DNA from: Bacteroidota bacterium | GTDB lineage: Bacteria > Bacteroidota > Bacteroidia > Chitinophagales > Chitinophagaceae | DNA: 17,125 nt | Direction of reading: 5' to 3' | NCBI GenBank assembly: GCA_947463975.1 | Contig: CANHUW010000013.1 | Location: 1 to 17,125 of the forward strand | Part shown: positions 1 through 6,397 of the stretch, one piece after another | How the letters are laid out: each line of letters begins with the position of its first letter | Numbering within the stretch: the first letter of the stretch is position 1 | Notes under the pieces: generated by a model | Databases searched by the model: none | What the model saw: only the letters and a program-made list of their open reading frames with translations | What the model was told of the DNA's origin: nothing | Translations under genes and position numbers: made by a program

Positions 1-59
1 AAAAGCCTCTTCTAGCATCTGAAAAATGGCAAGGATTCATATACGTCGATTTGACGTAA
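1..59 (+). CDS. C-terminal end of an unidentified protein (partial)
   Basis: Of the three + strand frames at the left edge only one stays open. It starts within the first bases, reads ..KPLLASEKWQGFIYVDLT and stops at TAA (57-59). The other two frames stop within the first 22 bases. The residue mix (Trp, Gly, aromatic and hydrophobic residues near the end) is that of an ordinary protein tail. The stop lies 4 bases before the stop codon of the response regulator on the opposite strand, which fits a convergent gene pair. Only 18 codons are visible, so the family cannot be named and chance openness is possible. Confidence 0.35.
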   Translation, partial: KPLLASEKWQGFIYVDLT

Positions 60-63
60 GTTA

Positions 64-768
64 CTAAATTTTGAACTTATACCCCACACCTCTTATTGAA
101 ATAAAGAATTCAGGATTTTTGGAGTCTTTTTCAAAATACTTCCTAAAAGCAGTAATAAAATTATCAATAGTTCGAGTATTCGGGAAAACCTGATAGCCCC
201 ATACAGTCTGTAAGATCTTCTCTCTAGAAACTACATTGTTTTTATTTTCTATTAACAAGCGTAAAAGTAAAGCTTCGGTCTTTGTTAATTGAATATTGAT
301 TCCATCCGCTAAAAACACTTCCAAGGATTCAAAATTAATTTTATGCCCAGCAAATTCAAATGTAGCCAAAGCCTCTGATGAACTATTATTTGGAATCGCT
401 TTCTGAATGAGCTTGGCTACTCTTAAAAGGAGCTCTTCTAAATTAAATGGCTTATTCAAATAATCATCTGCTCCTAACTTCAGCCCTTGTACTCTATTAA
501 AACTTGAATTTTTTGCACTTAACACCAAAATGGGTGTTAGATTATTGTTTAATCTTAACTTTTCAATAATGGTAAATCCATCCACATTGGGCAACATAAT
601 GTCCAAAATAATCAAATCAAATACTGCATTTTGAAGCGTATCCAACGCTATTTTCCCATCCATAGCAGAACTCACTTCATAGCCTTCTAACTCCAAATTC
701 AGCTTTAGTGCTTCATGAAGATGTTCTTCATCCTCCACCAATAATATTTGATGCTTTCTTTCACTCAT
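64..768 (-). CDS. OmpR/PhoB-family response regulator, no adjacent kinase
   Basis: This is a two-domain cytoplasmic transcription factor of 234 residues, a normal length for the OmpR/PhoB family. The receiver domain (about 7-120) has the acidic pair E12/D13, the phosphoacceptor D56 in the LDIMLP context, S84 at the conserved Ser/Thr position and K106 in NKPF. The C-terminal winged helix (about 137-234) ends in the typical RGVGYKF wing. In the family, phosphorylation by a sensor kinase drives DNA binding. No kinase gene is adjacent: the downstream side is a convergent gene tail and the upstream side is the divergent TonB receptor, so the partner must be elsewhere. Its divergent position makes the receptor-lipoprotein operon a plausible target, but that is inference. 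The ligand or stress it responds to cannot be read from the sequence. Confidence 0.93.
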   Translation of the reverse strand: MSERKHQILLVEDEEHLHEALKLNLELEGYEVSSAMDGKIALDTLQNAVFDLIILDIMLPNVDGFTIIEKLRLNNNLTPILVLSAKNSSFNRVQGLKLGADDYLNKPFNLEELLLRVAKLIQKAIPNNSSSEALATFEFAGHKINFESLEVFLADGINIQLTKTEALLLRLLIENKNNVVSREKILQTVWGYQVFPNTRTIDNFITAFRKYFEKDSKNPEFFISIRGVGYKFKI

Positions 769-956
769 AAATATAGAGCGAAGTTAGCGTTTCTATATAA
801 TTTTTAATCTTAAATATGATTTATATCCTTAAAATTAAACAAGAAAAATGGAGACTAATTTAATTGTCATGATAGTGTCATTTTATACGCTAATTAGTAT
901 ACAAATATCCTCTAAAAGAAGGGGATGAAATGGACTGTTATGACCTTTGTGCCTCA
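769..956. promoter_or_regulatory. Divergent control region between the response regulator and the TonB receptor
   Basis: The region separates two genes transcribed away from each other, so it must hold both promoters. It is very A+T-rich. It contains the 8-base palindrome CTAATTAG (890-897) and a distant matching pair ACTAATT (854-860) / AATTAGT (892-898) that could be a regulator site. A purine run precedes two closely spaced ATG codons at 925 and 930. I found no convincing copy of the Bacteroidota promoter consensus (TTTG, then TAnnTTTG), so no start site is proposed. Confidence 0.3.
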
Positions 957-3050
957 ATGAAAAAAAGGGCTTCTTATATTATTATAGCGTTTATATTATT
1001 CAATTATACCAATGCTAAAGCACAGATGAATTTTAGCAAAGATAGCCTTGGTATTTATAGTGATACTGTTTTTGTAACTGCTAATAAATCAGAAAGACAA
1101 GTAAAAAATATTTCAGTACCCATTAGTATGATAAGTGGCAAAAGTATTGTTCAAGCAGGTAACACAAGACTAGCTGATGTATTGAGAGAGCAAACAGGCA
1201 TTACAATGACTTCTGGTTTTGGCGCTGGAGTACAGCTTCAAGGATTAAATCCAGATTATACCATTATTTTAATAGACGGAGAACCACTGATTGGAAGAAC
1301 CGCGGGCGTATTGGATTTGAATAGAATAGCCGTTGGTAATATTAAAAAAATTGAAATAGTGAAAGGCCCTTCATCAAGCTTATATGGAAGTGAAGCAATG
1401 GCAGGGGTAATCAATATTATTACAGATAAGAAGAATGCCGATGCTTTAGCAGCCAATATTAGATATGGGAGTTATAATACCAAGGATGGAAATGTTAGTA
1501 TTACAAAAAGATTAAATAAGCTAAAAGCTCAAACATTTTACAACTATTACAGTACCGATGGATTTAGTGTAAGACCAAATAGTAATAATAGATTTATTAC
1601 ACCTATTTCTAGATCAACCTTCACTCAAAATATTCAGTATAAGTTAACAGACAAAACAAGTATTGATGGGAGCATTAGATATAATACTGAAAATATTAAA
1701 AGCATTATTGCGGTAGCCAATAATGGAACCACTATTTATTCTAATGGAAATGAAAATAACAATGACTTAAACGGATCAATTGTTGTCAATCATAGATTTA
1801 GTGATAAAATAAAAACAAAATTAAATAGCTATTATACACAATTCGAGTCAAAGCAAGATCTATTAACGGTTTCAGGAAATCCATACAATGATTTATTTCA
1901 ACAAAATTTTAAAAGAATAGAAGATCAAACCGAATGGAAGATTAATTCATCTTTAAATAGTATTGTTGGCTTTGGTTGGATTACAGAAAAAGTAAATAGT
2001 TCAAGATATGATAATATAGATAGTGCAAAAACGAATAATATTCAATACGCATTTAATCAATGGGAATGGAACAATGGAAAAAAATGGGTAGCCAATGCAG
2101 GATTTAGATATGACAAGAATCAAAATTTTGCGTCTGCATTTAGTCCAAAATTTTCAATATTGTATAAAGCAAATACACAACTAAGGTTCAAGCTTAGTGC
2201 TGGCAGAGGATTTAAGGCGCCGGACTTTAGACAACTATACCTAAATTTTACCAATGCAGCAGCTGGTAGTTACAGTGTTTTTGGTGCAGTGGAAGCACAA
2301 AAAGTGATCAATAGATTAATGGATTTAGGTCAGATTGGCAATTTATTTAGCAACTTCTATCAATTAAAGAAATTAGAACCTGAATATGCAACTGGTATCC
2401 ATGTTTCTGCAGAGTGGGAGCCTAATTCAAATAATGAGATTCAAGTTCAGTTTTTCAGAAACGATATTAATAATTTGATTGACGTACAGCAAGTAGGAAA
2501 CTATATCAGTGGAAGTCAAATTTATAGTTACTTAAATATCAAAAATGCTTTCACTACGGGATTTGAAATTGAAACAAAGCAAAAATTTACAAAAGGATGG
2601 ACAAGTGCTGTTGGATATCAATTTCTAATTACTGGAGATAAAGATCAAATTGCAAGTATAAACAACGGAACAGTTTATACAAAAAATGAAAACGGCACAA
2701 GTAGATTGCTTAGACTAAACGATTATGTTGGTTTACCAAATACAAGCAAGCATAGATTACAGGCAAAATTAAATTACGAAAATACGAAAGGCTTTTACGC
2801 TAATATAAGAGCTATCTATAGAAGTAAGTGGGCAGTAGCGAATACCAATGGAAATGAAGTGTATGATAATGGCGATCAATTTGGTAATGGCTATTTAACT
2901 GTAAATTTTTCTATGGGTAAGCCAATTAAAAAAGGCTGGGCAGTTCAAGCTGGTATAGACAATATCAATAACTACATGGATGGCTTGAATCTACCCAACT
3001 TAGCGGGTAGAACTTTTTATATGACCTTAAAATATTCAACACAAAAATAA
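957..3050 (+). CDS. TonB-dependent outer-membrane receptor, HmuR-like
   Basis: This is an outer-membrane gated barrel that imports a ligand using TonB energy. The frame is open from an ATG at 930, but the ATG at 957 directly begins a clean signal peptide (MKKRASY.. to ..NAKAQ), so I start there and get 697 residues. A TonB-box-like DTVFVTA lies just after the signal peptide. The plug domain (about 46-160) has the typical IDGEPLIG and IEIVKGPSSSLYGSEAMAGVI segments. The rest is a barrel with alternating aromatic and polar strands, a heme-receptor-style FKAP segment near 418-421 and LEPEYA near 472 where heme receptors have NPNL. There is no SusC-type carboxypeptidase-like N-terminal extension. 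The HmuY-like gene follows after 10 bases and is surely cotranscribed. That pairing suggests heme, yet the whole mature protein has only three His, none in the plug or in the FKAP-LEPE segment. Another cargo is possible. Confidence 0.9.
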   Translation: MKKRASYIIIAFILFNYTNAKAQMNFSKDSLGIYSDTVFVTANKSERQVKNISVPISMISGKSIVQAGNTRLADVLREQTGITMTSGFGAGVQLQGLNPDYTIILIDGEPLIGRTAGVLDLNRIAVGNIKKIEIVKGPSSSLYGSEAMAGVINIITDKKNADALAANIRYGSYNTKDGNVSITKRLNKLKAQTFYNYYSTDGFSVRPNSNNRFITPISRSTFTQNIQYKLTDKTSIDGSIRYNTENIKSIIAVANNGTTIYSNGNENNNDLNGSIVVNHRFSDKIKTKLNSYYTQFESKQDLLTVSGNPYNDLFQQNFKRIEDQTEWKINSSLNSIVGFGWITEKVNSSRYDNIDSAKTNNIQYAFNQWEWNNGKKWVANAGFRYDKNQNFASAFSPKFSILYKANTQLRFKLSAGRGFKAPDFRQLYLNFTNAAAGSYSVFGAVEAQKVINRLMDLGQIGNLFSNFYQLKKLEPEYATGIHVSAEWEPNSNNEIQVQFFRNDINNLIDVQQVGNYISGSQIYSYLNIKNAFTTGFEIETKQKFTKGWTSAVGYQFLITGDKDQIASINNGTVYTKNENGTSRLLRLNDYVGLPNTSKHRLQAKLNYENTKGFYANIRAIYRSKWAVANTNGNEVYDNGDQFGNGYLTVNFSMGKPIKKGWAVQAGIDNINNYMDGLNLPNLAGRTFYMTLKYSTQK

Positions 3051-3060
3051 AAATAGCAAA

Positions 3061-3705
3061 ATGAAAAAAGCAATCGGAAAATGTTTAGTAGTAGTAATGA
3101 CAAGTATTTTTTTATTCTCTTGTTCTAAATCTACAACAACAGTTGTAGCCCCATTAACAGCAACAACTGTAAATGATTTACCAGCAGATACTATTGTTGG
3201 AATTACTCCTCAAGGACAACCTTTTGGTGCAGGTAAGTTTACCTTTTATAGCTTAGAAAAAAACGCTATTGTAGCAAATACAGATAGTGCAAGCACTAAA
3301 TGGGACCTAGCGTTTAACGGTACTAAAATTTTAACCAATAGTGGGAATAGTGGAAGTGGATTAGGTGGCGCATTTATTCAAATTGGATTATTTGATGAAT
3401 TAAAAACAATATCTAGTGATTCTGTATTCAAAACAGATAATGGACCTTCAAGTTATGCTGTAACTTTTGGAAGCGGTAGAGGTTGGTATACTTACGACCC
3501 AATCAAAAACCTTGTTACTCCATTAGCAGGGAGAGTTCTAGTTGTTAGAACAGCGAGTGGCAAATATGCAAAAGTAGAGATTATTGCATATTATAAAGGT
3601 GGTGCAACATTAGCAGCAACTGCGCCAGATGCCGAAAAAATCACTAAACAACGATACTATACTTTTAGATATATATTCCAACCAAATGGAACTAAAAATT
3701 TCTAA
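3061..3705 (+). CDS. HmuY-like outer-membrane lipoprotein
   Basis: This is a 214-residue lipoprotein with a basic start, a hydrophobic stretch and a lipobox (LFSC, Cys21) followed by SKSTTT. Downstream are hallmarks of the HmuY family: a KFTFYSL strand, WDLAFNGTKI (81-90), a TNSGNSGSG loop (92-100), GWYTYD (141-146) and the closing RTASGKYAKVEIIAYYKG (163-180). HmuY of Porphyromonas captures heme outside the cell and hands it to the HmuR receptor. The receptor gene is immediately upstream in the same operon. The odd point is that after Cys21 there is no His, Met or further Cys, so the known axial heme ligands (two His in Porphyromonas HmuY, Met in some relatives) have no counterparts. Family membership is well supported; heme as the ligand is not. 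It may bind a different porphyrin, or use Tyr, or act without ligand coordination. Confidence 0.85.
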   Translation: MKKAIGKCLVVVMTSIFLFSCSKSTTTVVAPLTATTVNDLPADTIVGITPQGQPFGAGKFTFYSLEKNAIVANTDSASTKWDLAFNGTKILTNSGNSGSGLGGAFIQIGLFDELKTISSDSVFKTDNGPSSYAVTFGSGRGWYTYDPIKNLVTPLAGRVLVVRTASGKYAKVEIIAYYKGGATLAATAPDAEKITKQRYYTFRYIFQPNGTKNF

Positions 3706-3722
3706 AGTATTACCCTTCCCTC

Positions 3723-3758
3723 AAAAAAAAGGTCTCGATGTATCGGGACCTTTTTTTT
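3723..3758. terminator. Bidirectional intrinsic terminator
   Basis: A long hairpin has eight A at 3723-3730 and eight T at 3751-3758 flanking the stem GGTCTCGAT / ATCGGGACC with a two-base loop. One T-G pair interrupts an otherwise perfect stem. Read on either strand it gives a stem followed by a T run. It ends the receptor-lipoprotein operon and also lies just beyond the arsC stop codon on the opposite strand. Confidence 0.92.
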
Positions 3759-3792
3759 AATGCGATTTCATTGATTTACCATTTCTTAAGCT

Positions 3793-4206
3793 TTAAGAGT
3801 GGCTGATTACAAATTCTTTACAATATTCTTTAATCATTTGTCTAACTCTTAAAAACTCAGCATGAATTTCTTCTTCTGTTCCTTTTAATTTGGATGGATC
3901 TGGAAAATTATAATGAAATTTTTCTGCGTTAGATGGAAAATAAGGACAAACTTCTTTTGCATGATCACAAACAGTAATGACATAATCAAAATCAATATGT
4001 TTATATTCAAGCACGTTATTTGAAGTATGATTACTTATGTCAATATGATCTTCTTTCATTATAGCAATTGCCTTAGGATTAACCCCATGTGTTTCGACTC
4101 CAGCGCTATACACATTGGCATGATCACTAAAAAAATGTTTCAAATATCCATGTGCTATCTGACTTCTACAACTATTTCCCGTGCATAAAACCAAAACATT
4201 CTTCAT
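3793..4206 (-). CDS. arsC: Arsenate reductase, thioredoxin-coupled low-molecular-weight phosphatase type
   Basis: This 137-residue cytoplasmic enzyme reduces As(V) to As(III). It has the phosphatase-type P-loop CTGNSCRS (Cys8 to Ser15, C-x5-R) at the N-terminus. The redox pair is Cys80 and Cys87 in TVCDHAKEVCP, and FPDP at 101-104 carries the general-acid Asp. The Cys spacing equals that of the Bacillus ArsC (Cys10, Cys82, Cys89), in which electrons finally come from thioredoxin, so this is not the glutaredoxin-type or the plain tyrosine-phosphatase branch. It is the last gene of the operon, 37 bases after arsM. Its product, As(III), is the substrate of ArsM, so the two enzymes make a consecutive pathway. 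The start codon is the only sensible one before the P-loop. Confidence 0.93.
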   Translation of the reverse strand: MKNVLVLCTGNSCRSQIAHGYLKHFFSDHANVYSAGVETHGVNPKAIAIMKEDHIDISNHTSNNVLEYKHIDFDYVITVCDHAKEVCPYFPSNAEKFHYNFPDPSKLKGTEEEIHAEFLRVRQMIKEYCKEFVISHS

Positions 4207-4243
4207 TAATAAAACTTATTAAATTTTAATCAATTATTTTACT

Positions 4244-5092
4244 TTAACAACAACCTCCACCTGGTATGCAAACTACTTTATCAGTCATTGGCTTTTGAGC
4301 AAACACCGTTACAGAAAAAATGCCTGTTGACCCACTATTGAATTTAGTAATCTCCTCTGCAGACAAGTAATTGACTAATATATCATTTGGGATGATGATA
4401 GGTTTTTCTTTTTGAATAGTTACATTTTCAAATCCATTTGCATGAATGAGTTCCAAATAAACTTCTTTTTGAATAGCACCAGATACACAACCAGCATACA
4501 TTTCGGCATCTTTTCTTAAACCTTCTGGCAATGCACCAACAAGTACCACATCAGAAATACTAAAGTGACCTCCAGGCTTTAACACTCTGTAAATGTCTTT
4601 AATTACCGCATCTTTATTTGGCACTAAATTCAATACACAGTTACTTACTATAACATCTGCGCTATTAGCAGTAATCGGCATATTTTCAATATCGCCTTGT
4701 CTAAACTCTACATTATTAAATCCTCTTACCTCCGCGTTGGCTCTTGCCTTATCAATCATTGCAGGCGTAAAATCTACACCAATTACTTTACCAGTCTCTC
4801 CCGTTTCATGTCTTGCTATAAAACAATCATTTCCAGCACCACTTCCTAAATCAACCACTACATCACCTTTTTTAATTTTTGCAAATTGAGTGGGCAATCC
4901 ACAGCCTAATCCCAAATCTGCATCAGCATTATACCCTTCTAAACTGGTATAATCATCAGACATAATATTATAAACTTCTGTAGAACATCCTCCAGCGCCG
5001 CAACAAGATGACATATTGGTTTCCTTATCTTGTAAAGCAATTTCACTATATTTTTTTCTTACAATTTCTTTTAATTGTTCTTCGGTATGCAT
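4244..5092 (-). CDS. arsM: Arsenite S-adenosylmethionine methyltransferase
   Basis: This 282-residue cytoplasmic enzyme methylates As(III) in steps using S-adenosylmethionine, giving methylated and eventually volatile arsenicals. The SAM-binding motif I is VVDLGSGAGND (79-89), followed by the acidic GVDFTP segment. Upstream is LGLGCGLPTQFA (60-71), the ArsM signature. Cys64, Cys152 (SNCVLNLV) and Cys202 (YAGCVSGA) match the conserved catalytic Cys positions; the last two are 50 apart, as in the algal enzyme. Extra Cys cluster at the N-terminus (30, 31, 36) and the protein ends in GGGCC (Cys275, 281, 282), probably arsenic-binding. It sits between arsR (32-base gap) and arsC (37-base gap) in one operon. 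Identification is strong; the final methylation state cannot be told from the sequence. Confidence 0.95.
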   Translation of the reverse strand: MHTEEQLKEIVRKKYSEIALQDKETNMSSCCGAGGCSTEVYNIMSDDYTSLEGYNADADLGLGCGLPTQFAKIKKGDVVVDLGSGAGNDCFIARHETGETGKVIGVDFTPAMIDKARANAEVRGFNNVEFRQGDIENMPITANSADVIVSNCVLNLVPNKDAVIKDIYRVLKPGGHFSISDVVLVGALPEGLRKDAEMYAGCVSGAIQKEVYLELIHANGFENVTIQKEKPIIIPNDILVNYLSAEEITKFNSGSTGIFSVTVFAQKPMTDKVVCIPGGGCC

Positions 5093-5124
5093 AAATTATA
5101 ATTTTAAATTTTAGATCTAATTAT

Positions 5125-5457
5125 TTAACAACATTTGTTAGGCATCATCTTGACTTCTTGAAATAAATTATTCAAGATATCATTTGCCTTATTCCATTCA
5201 TTTAAATCAATACAATAGCAAACAGATGCCCCTTCAATATCACCTTTGATCAAACCCGCTTCTTTTAATTCTTTAAGATGTTGGGAAACCGTGCTCTGAG
5301 CAATAGGAAGTTCATCCACTATATCTCCGCAAACACAAGCTTGTTTTTTTAATAAAACATTCAAAATAGCCACCCTAGCTGGATGCGACAAGGCCTTCGC
5401 ATATTTGGCTATGATTAGCTCTGATGGCTGATATTCATTTATTTTACTGGTACCCAT
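5125..5457 (-). CDS. arsR: ArsR-family As(III)-responsive repressor
   Basis: This is a 110-residue dimeric winged-helix repressor of the ArsR/SmtB family, first gene of the ars operon. The region [14 protein letters not shown] (23-36) starts the domain. [11 protein letters not shown] (40-50) corresponds to the metal-sensing ELCVCDL segment, and the recognition helix is [17 protein letters not shown] (54-70). Cys41 and Cys43 form the classical As(III) site. Cys80, Cys82 and a C-terminal Cys109-Cys110 pair could form a second one, as in ArsR proteins that sense near the C-terminus. Binding of As(III) would release DNA and derepress arsM and arsC. The start codon is one base from a perfect inverted repeat (5459-5480), its likely operator, so autoregulation is expected. 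Confidence 0.94.
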   Translation of the reverse strand: MGTSKINEYQPSELIIAKYAKALSHPARVAILNVLLKKQACVCGDIVDELPIAQSTVSQHLKELKEAGLIKGDIEGASVCYCIDLNEWNKANDILNNLFQEVKMMPNKCC

Positions 5458-5458
5458 A

Positions 5459-5480
5459 TTAATCGCAATATTACGATTAA
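5459..5480. promoter_or_regulatory. Likely ArsR operator
   Basis: A perfect inverted repeat, TTAATCG (5459-5465) and CGATTAA (5474-5480), is separated by the near-symmetric core CAATATTA. This is the size and A+T-rich symmetry expected for an ArsR dimer site. It ends one base before the arsR ATG, so a bound repressor would cover the ribosome-entry region and lie just downstream of the promoter. The assignment to ArsR is inference from position and symmetry. Confidence 0.65.
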
Positions 5481-5533
5481 ATTATGAATAAAAAAAGAAG
5501 TCGTTGAATAAATTTGCAATTTTGTGGGTTTAT

Positions 5534-5563
5534 AGATGCTAAGTCGCTGATTTTTAAGCATCT
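5534..5563 (+). terminator. Possible attenuator hairpin in the leader of the DUF4405 gene
   Basis: The 7-base inverted repeat AGATGCT (5534-5540) / AGCATCT (5557-5563) has a 16-base loop and is followed by a run of five T on the + strand. It lies 32 bases before the DUF4405 start codon, so a + strand transcript starting upstream would meet a weak terminator-like structure before the gene. The loop is long and the stem short, so it may also be chance. Confidence 0.25.
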
Positions 5564-5595
5564 TTTTATAACTTGTCCTTATCAAACCAACCAAT

Positions 5596-6342
5596 ATGAA
5601 GAAAAAGAACATTATTAGCTTATCTATTGCCTTTGCTTTTGTGGTATTAGGAACCACAGGAATTTTACTGTACGTTAAACAAAAGCCACATTTTGTTGAA
5701 ATGACCCATACTATTTTTGGATTAATCTTTTTTGGTTTTGCCATATTCCATATTGTAAATAACTGGGGTTCTTTGAAGAACTACTCAAAGGATAAAAATA
5801 CTGGCGCTTTCAAGAAAGAACTACTTGTTGCTGGAACAATAGGAATCATAGTTTTGGCGCTTGCATTAACAGAAGTGTTGGAACCAGTTGCTGAATTTGG
5901 AAGAATTTTTGCACCTAAAAAAGGGCCAAGACCTGAAGCAGGAATTAGCTTCCAAGAAAAAACAACATTAGATTCTACCAATGGTCAAGCTGCGACATTT
6001 ATTTTACAAAAAACAAAAGAAAATGAAGCTGCTAGTTTAAGTATTGAAGTTGCGGATAGTACAGGCAAGGTTATTGAAACATTATTTGCTGCTGATAAAG
6101 ATGCTAAAGGACCAGGCGCTAATTTAATTTTATCTACTAAAATTTCTACTGCAGCACCATTCACATTAGTAGTTACTGCAACAACCATAAAAAGAACTGA
6201 AGAGGAGGAAGAAGAAGGTAAACCTGGTATTGAGACTAAAACTCAGGAAAACTTCAAAATTCAAACACTTGCTTCCGGTGTACAATTACTTAATTTAACT
6301 GATTCTAAATTATTAAAAAGAGGGATTATTGAAATAAAATAA
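5596..6342 (+). CDS. DUF4405-type membrane protein with extracytoplasmic domain
   Basis: The 248-residue protein has three predicted membrane helices (about 6-26, 37-57 and 77-96) and then roughly 150 residues that look soluble and beta-rich. The second helix carries HTIFG..IFHIVNNW, the DUF4405 signature, with His38 and His52 fourteen residues apart; His32 lies just before. This spacing on one helix resembles heme-b ligands of cytochrome b561-like proteins, so a heme-binding redox role is plausible but unproven. The C-terminal part has repeated beta-like segments, a very acidic stretch (EEEEEEGKPG) and no Cys. Such a tail is longer than the DUF4405 unit alone. The gene is divergent from arsR across 138 bases. 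That neighbourhood hints at a link with arsenic or redox stress without proving it. I do not recognise a specific function. Confidence 0.7.
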   Translation: MKKKNIISLSIAFAFVVLGTTGILLYVKQKPHFVEMTHTIFGLIFFGFAIFHIVNNWGSLKNYSKDKNTGAFKKELLVAGTIGIIVLALALTEVLEPVAEFGRIFAPKKGPRPEAGISFQEKTTLDSTNGQAATFILQKTKENEAASLSIEVADSTGKVIETLFAADKDAKGPGANLILSTKISTAAPFTLVVTATTIKRTEEEEEEGKPGIETKTQENFKIQTLASGVQLLNLTDSKLLKRGIIEIK

Positions 6343-6362
6343 TCTGACTTAAGAAATACCCA

Positions 6363-6394
6363 AAAAAGCCTCTTCAAATTTGAAGAGGCTTTTT
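6363..6394. terminator. Bidirectional intrinsic terminator between convergent genes
   Basis: This is a perfect 32-base palindrome (arms 6363-6378 and 6379-6394). A G+C-rich GCCTCTTC / GAAGAGGC core is flanked by A5 and T5 runs, with TTTT continuing beyond on the + strand side. It lies 20 bases after the DUF4405 stop and just before the helicase stop codon on the other strand, so it can terminate both. Confidence 0.93.
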
Positions 6395-6397
6395 ATT

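Noticed and set aside
1..12. The word AAAAGCCTCTTC at the left edge recurs at 6364-6375, and 11 bases of it recur inverted near the right edge (17102-17112)
   Set aside because: The copies are 11-12 bases long and explained by a terminator stem and by coding sequence, so they are not a mobile-element boundary or attachment site.
42..58. Perfect inverted repeat TACGTC-N5-GACGTA at the left edge
   Set aside because: No T run on either side and it overlaps the last codons of the presumed + strand gene, so it is not a convincing terminator. A 6-base stem is weak.
930..956. Upstream ATG at 930 as the receptor start
   Set aside because: It would add nine residues with an Asp-rich, Cys-containing start in front of an otherwise clean signal peptide. 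The ATG at 957 gives a standard signal sequence.
5439..5744. Open minus-strand frame of about 100 codons spanning the arsR upstream region
   Set aside because: It overlaps the start of arsR and runs antisense through the DUF4405 membrane helices. The arsR and DUF4405 assignments explain the region better.
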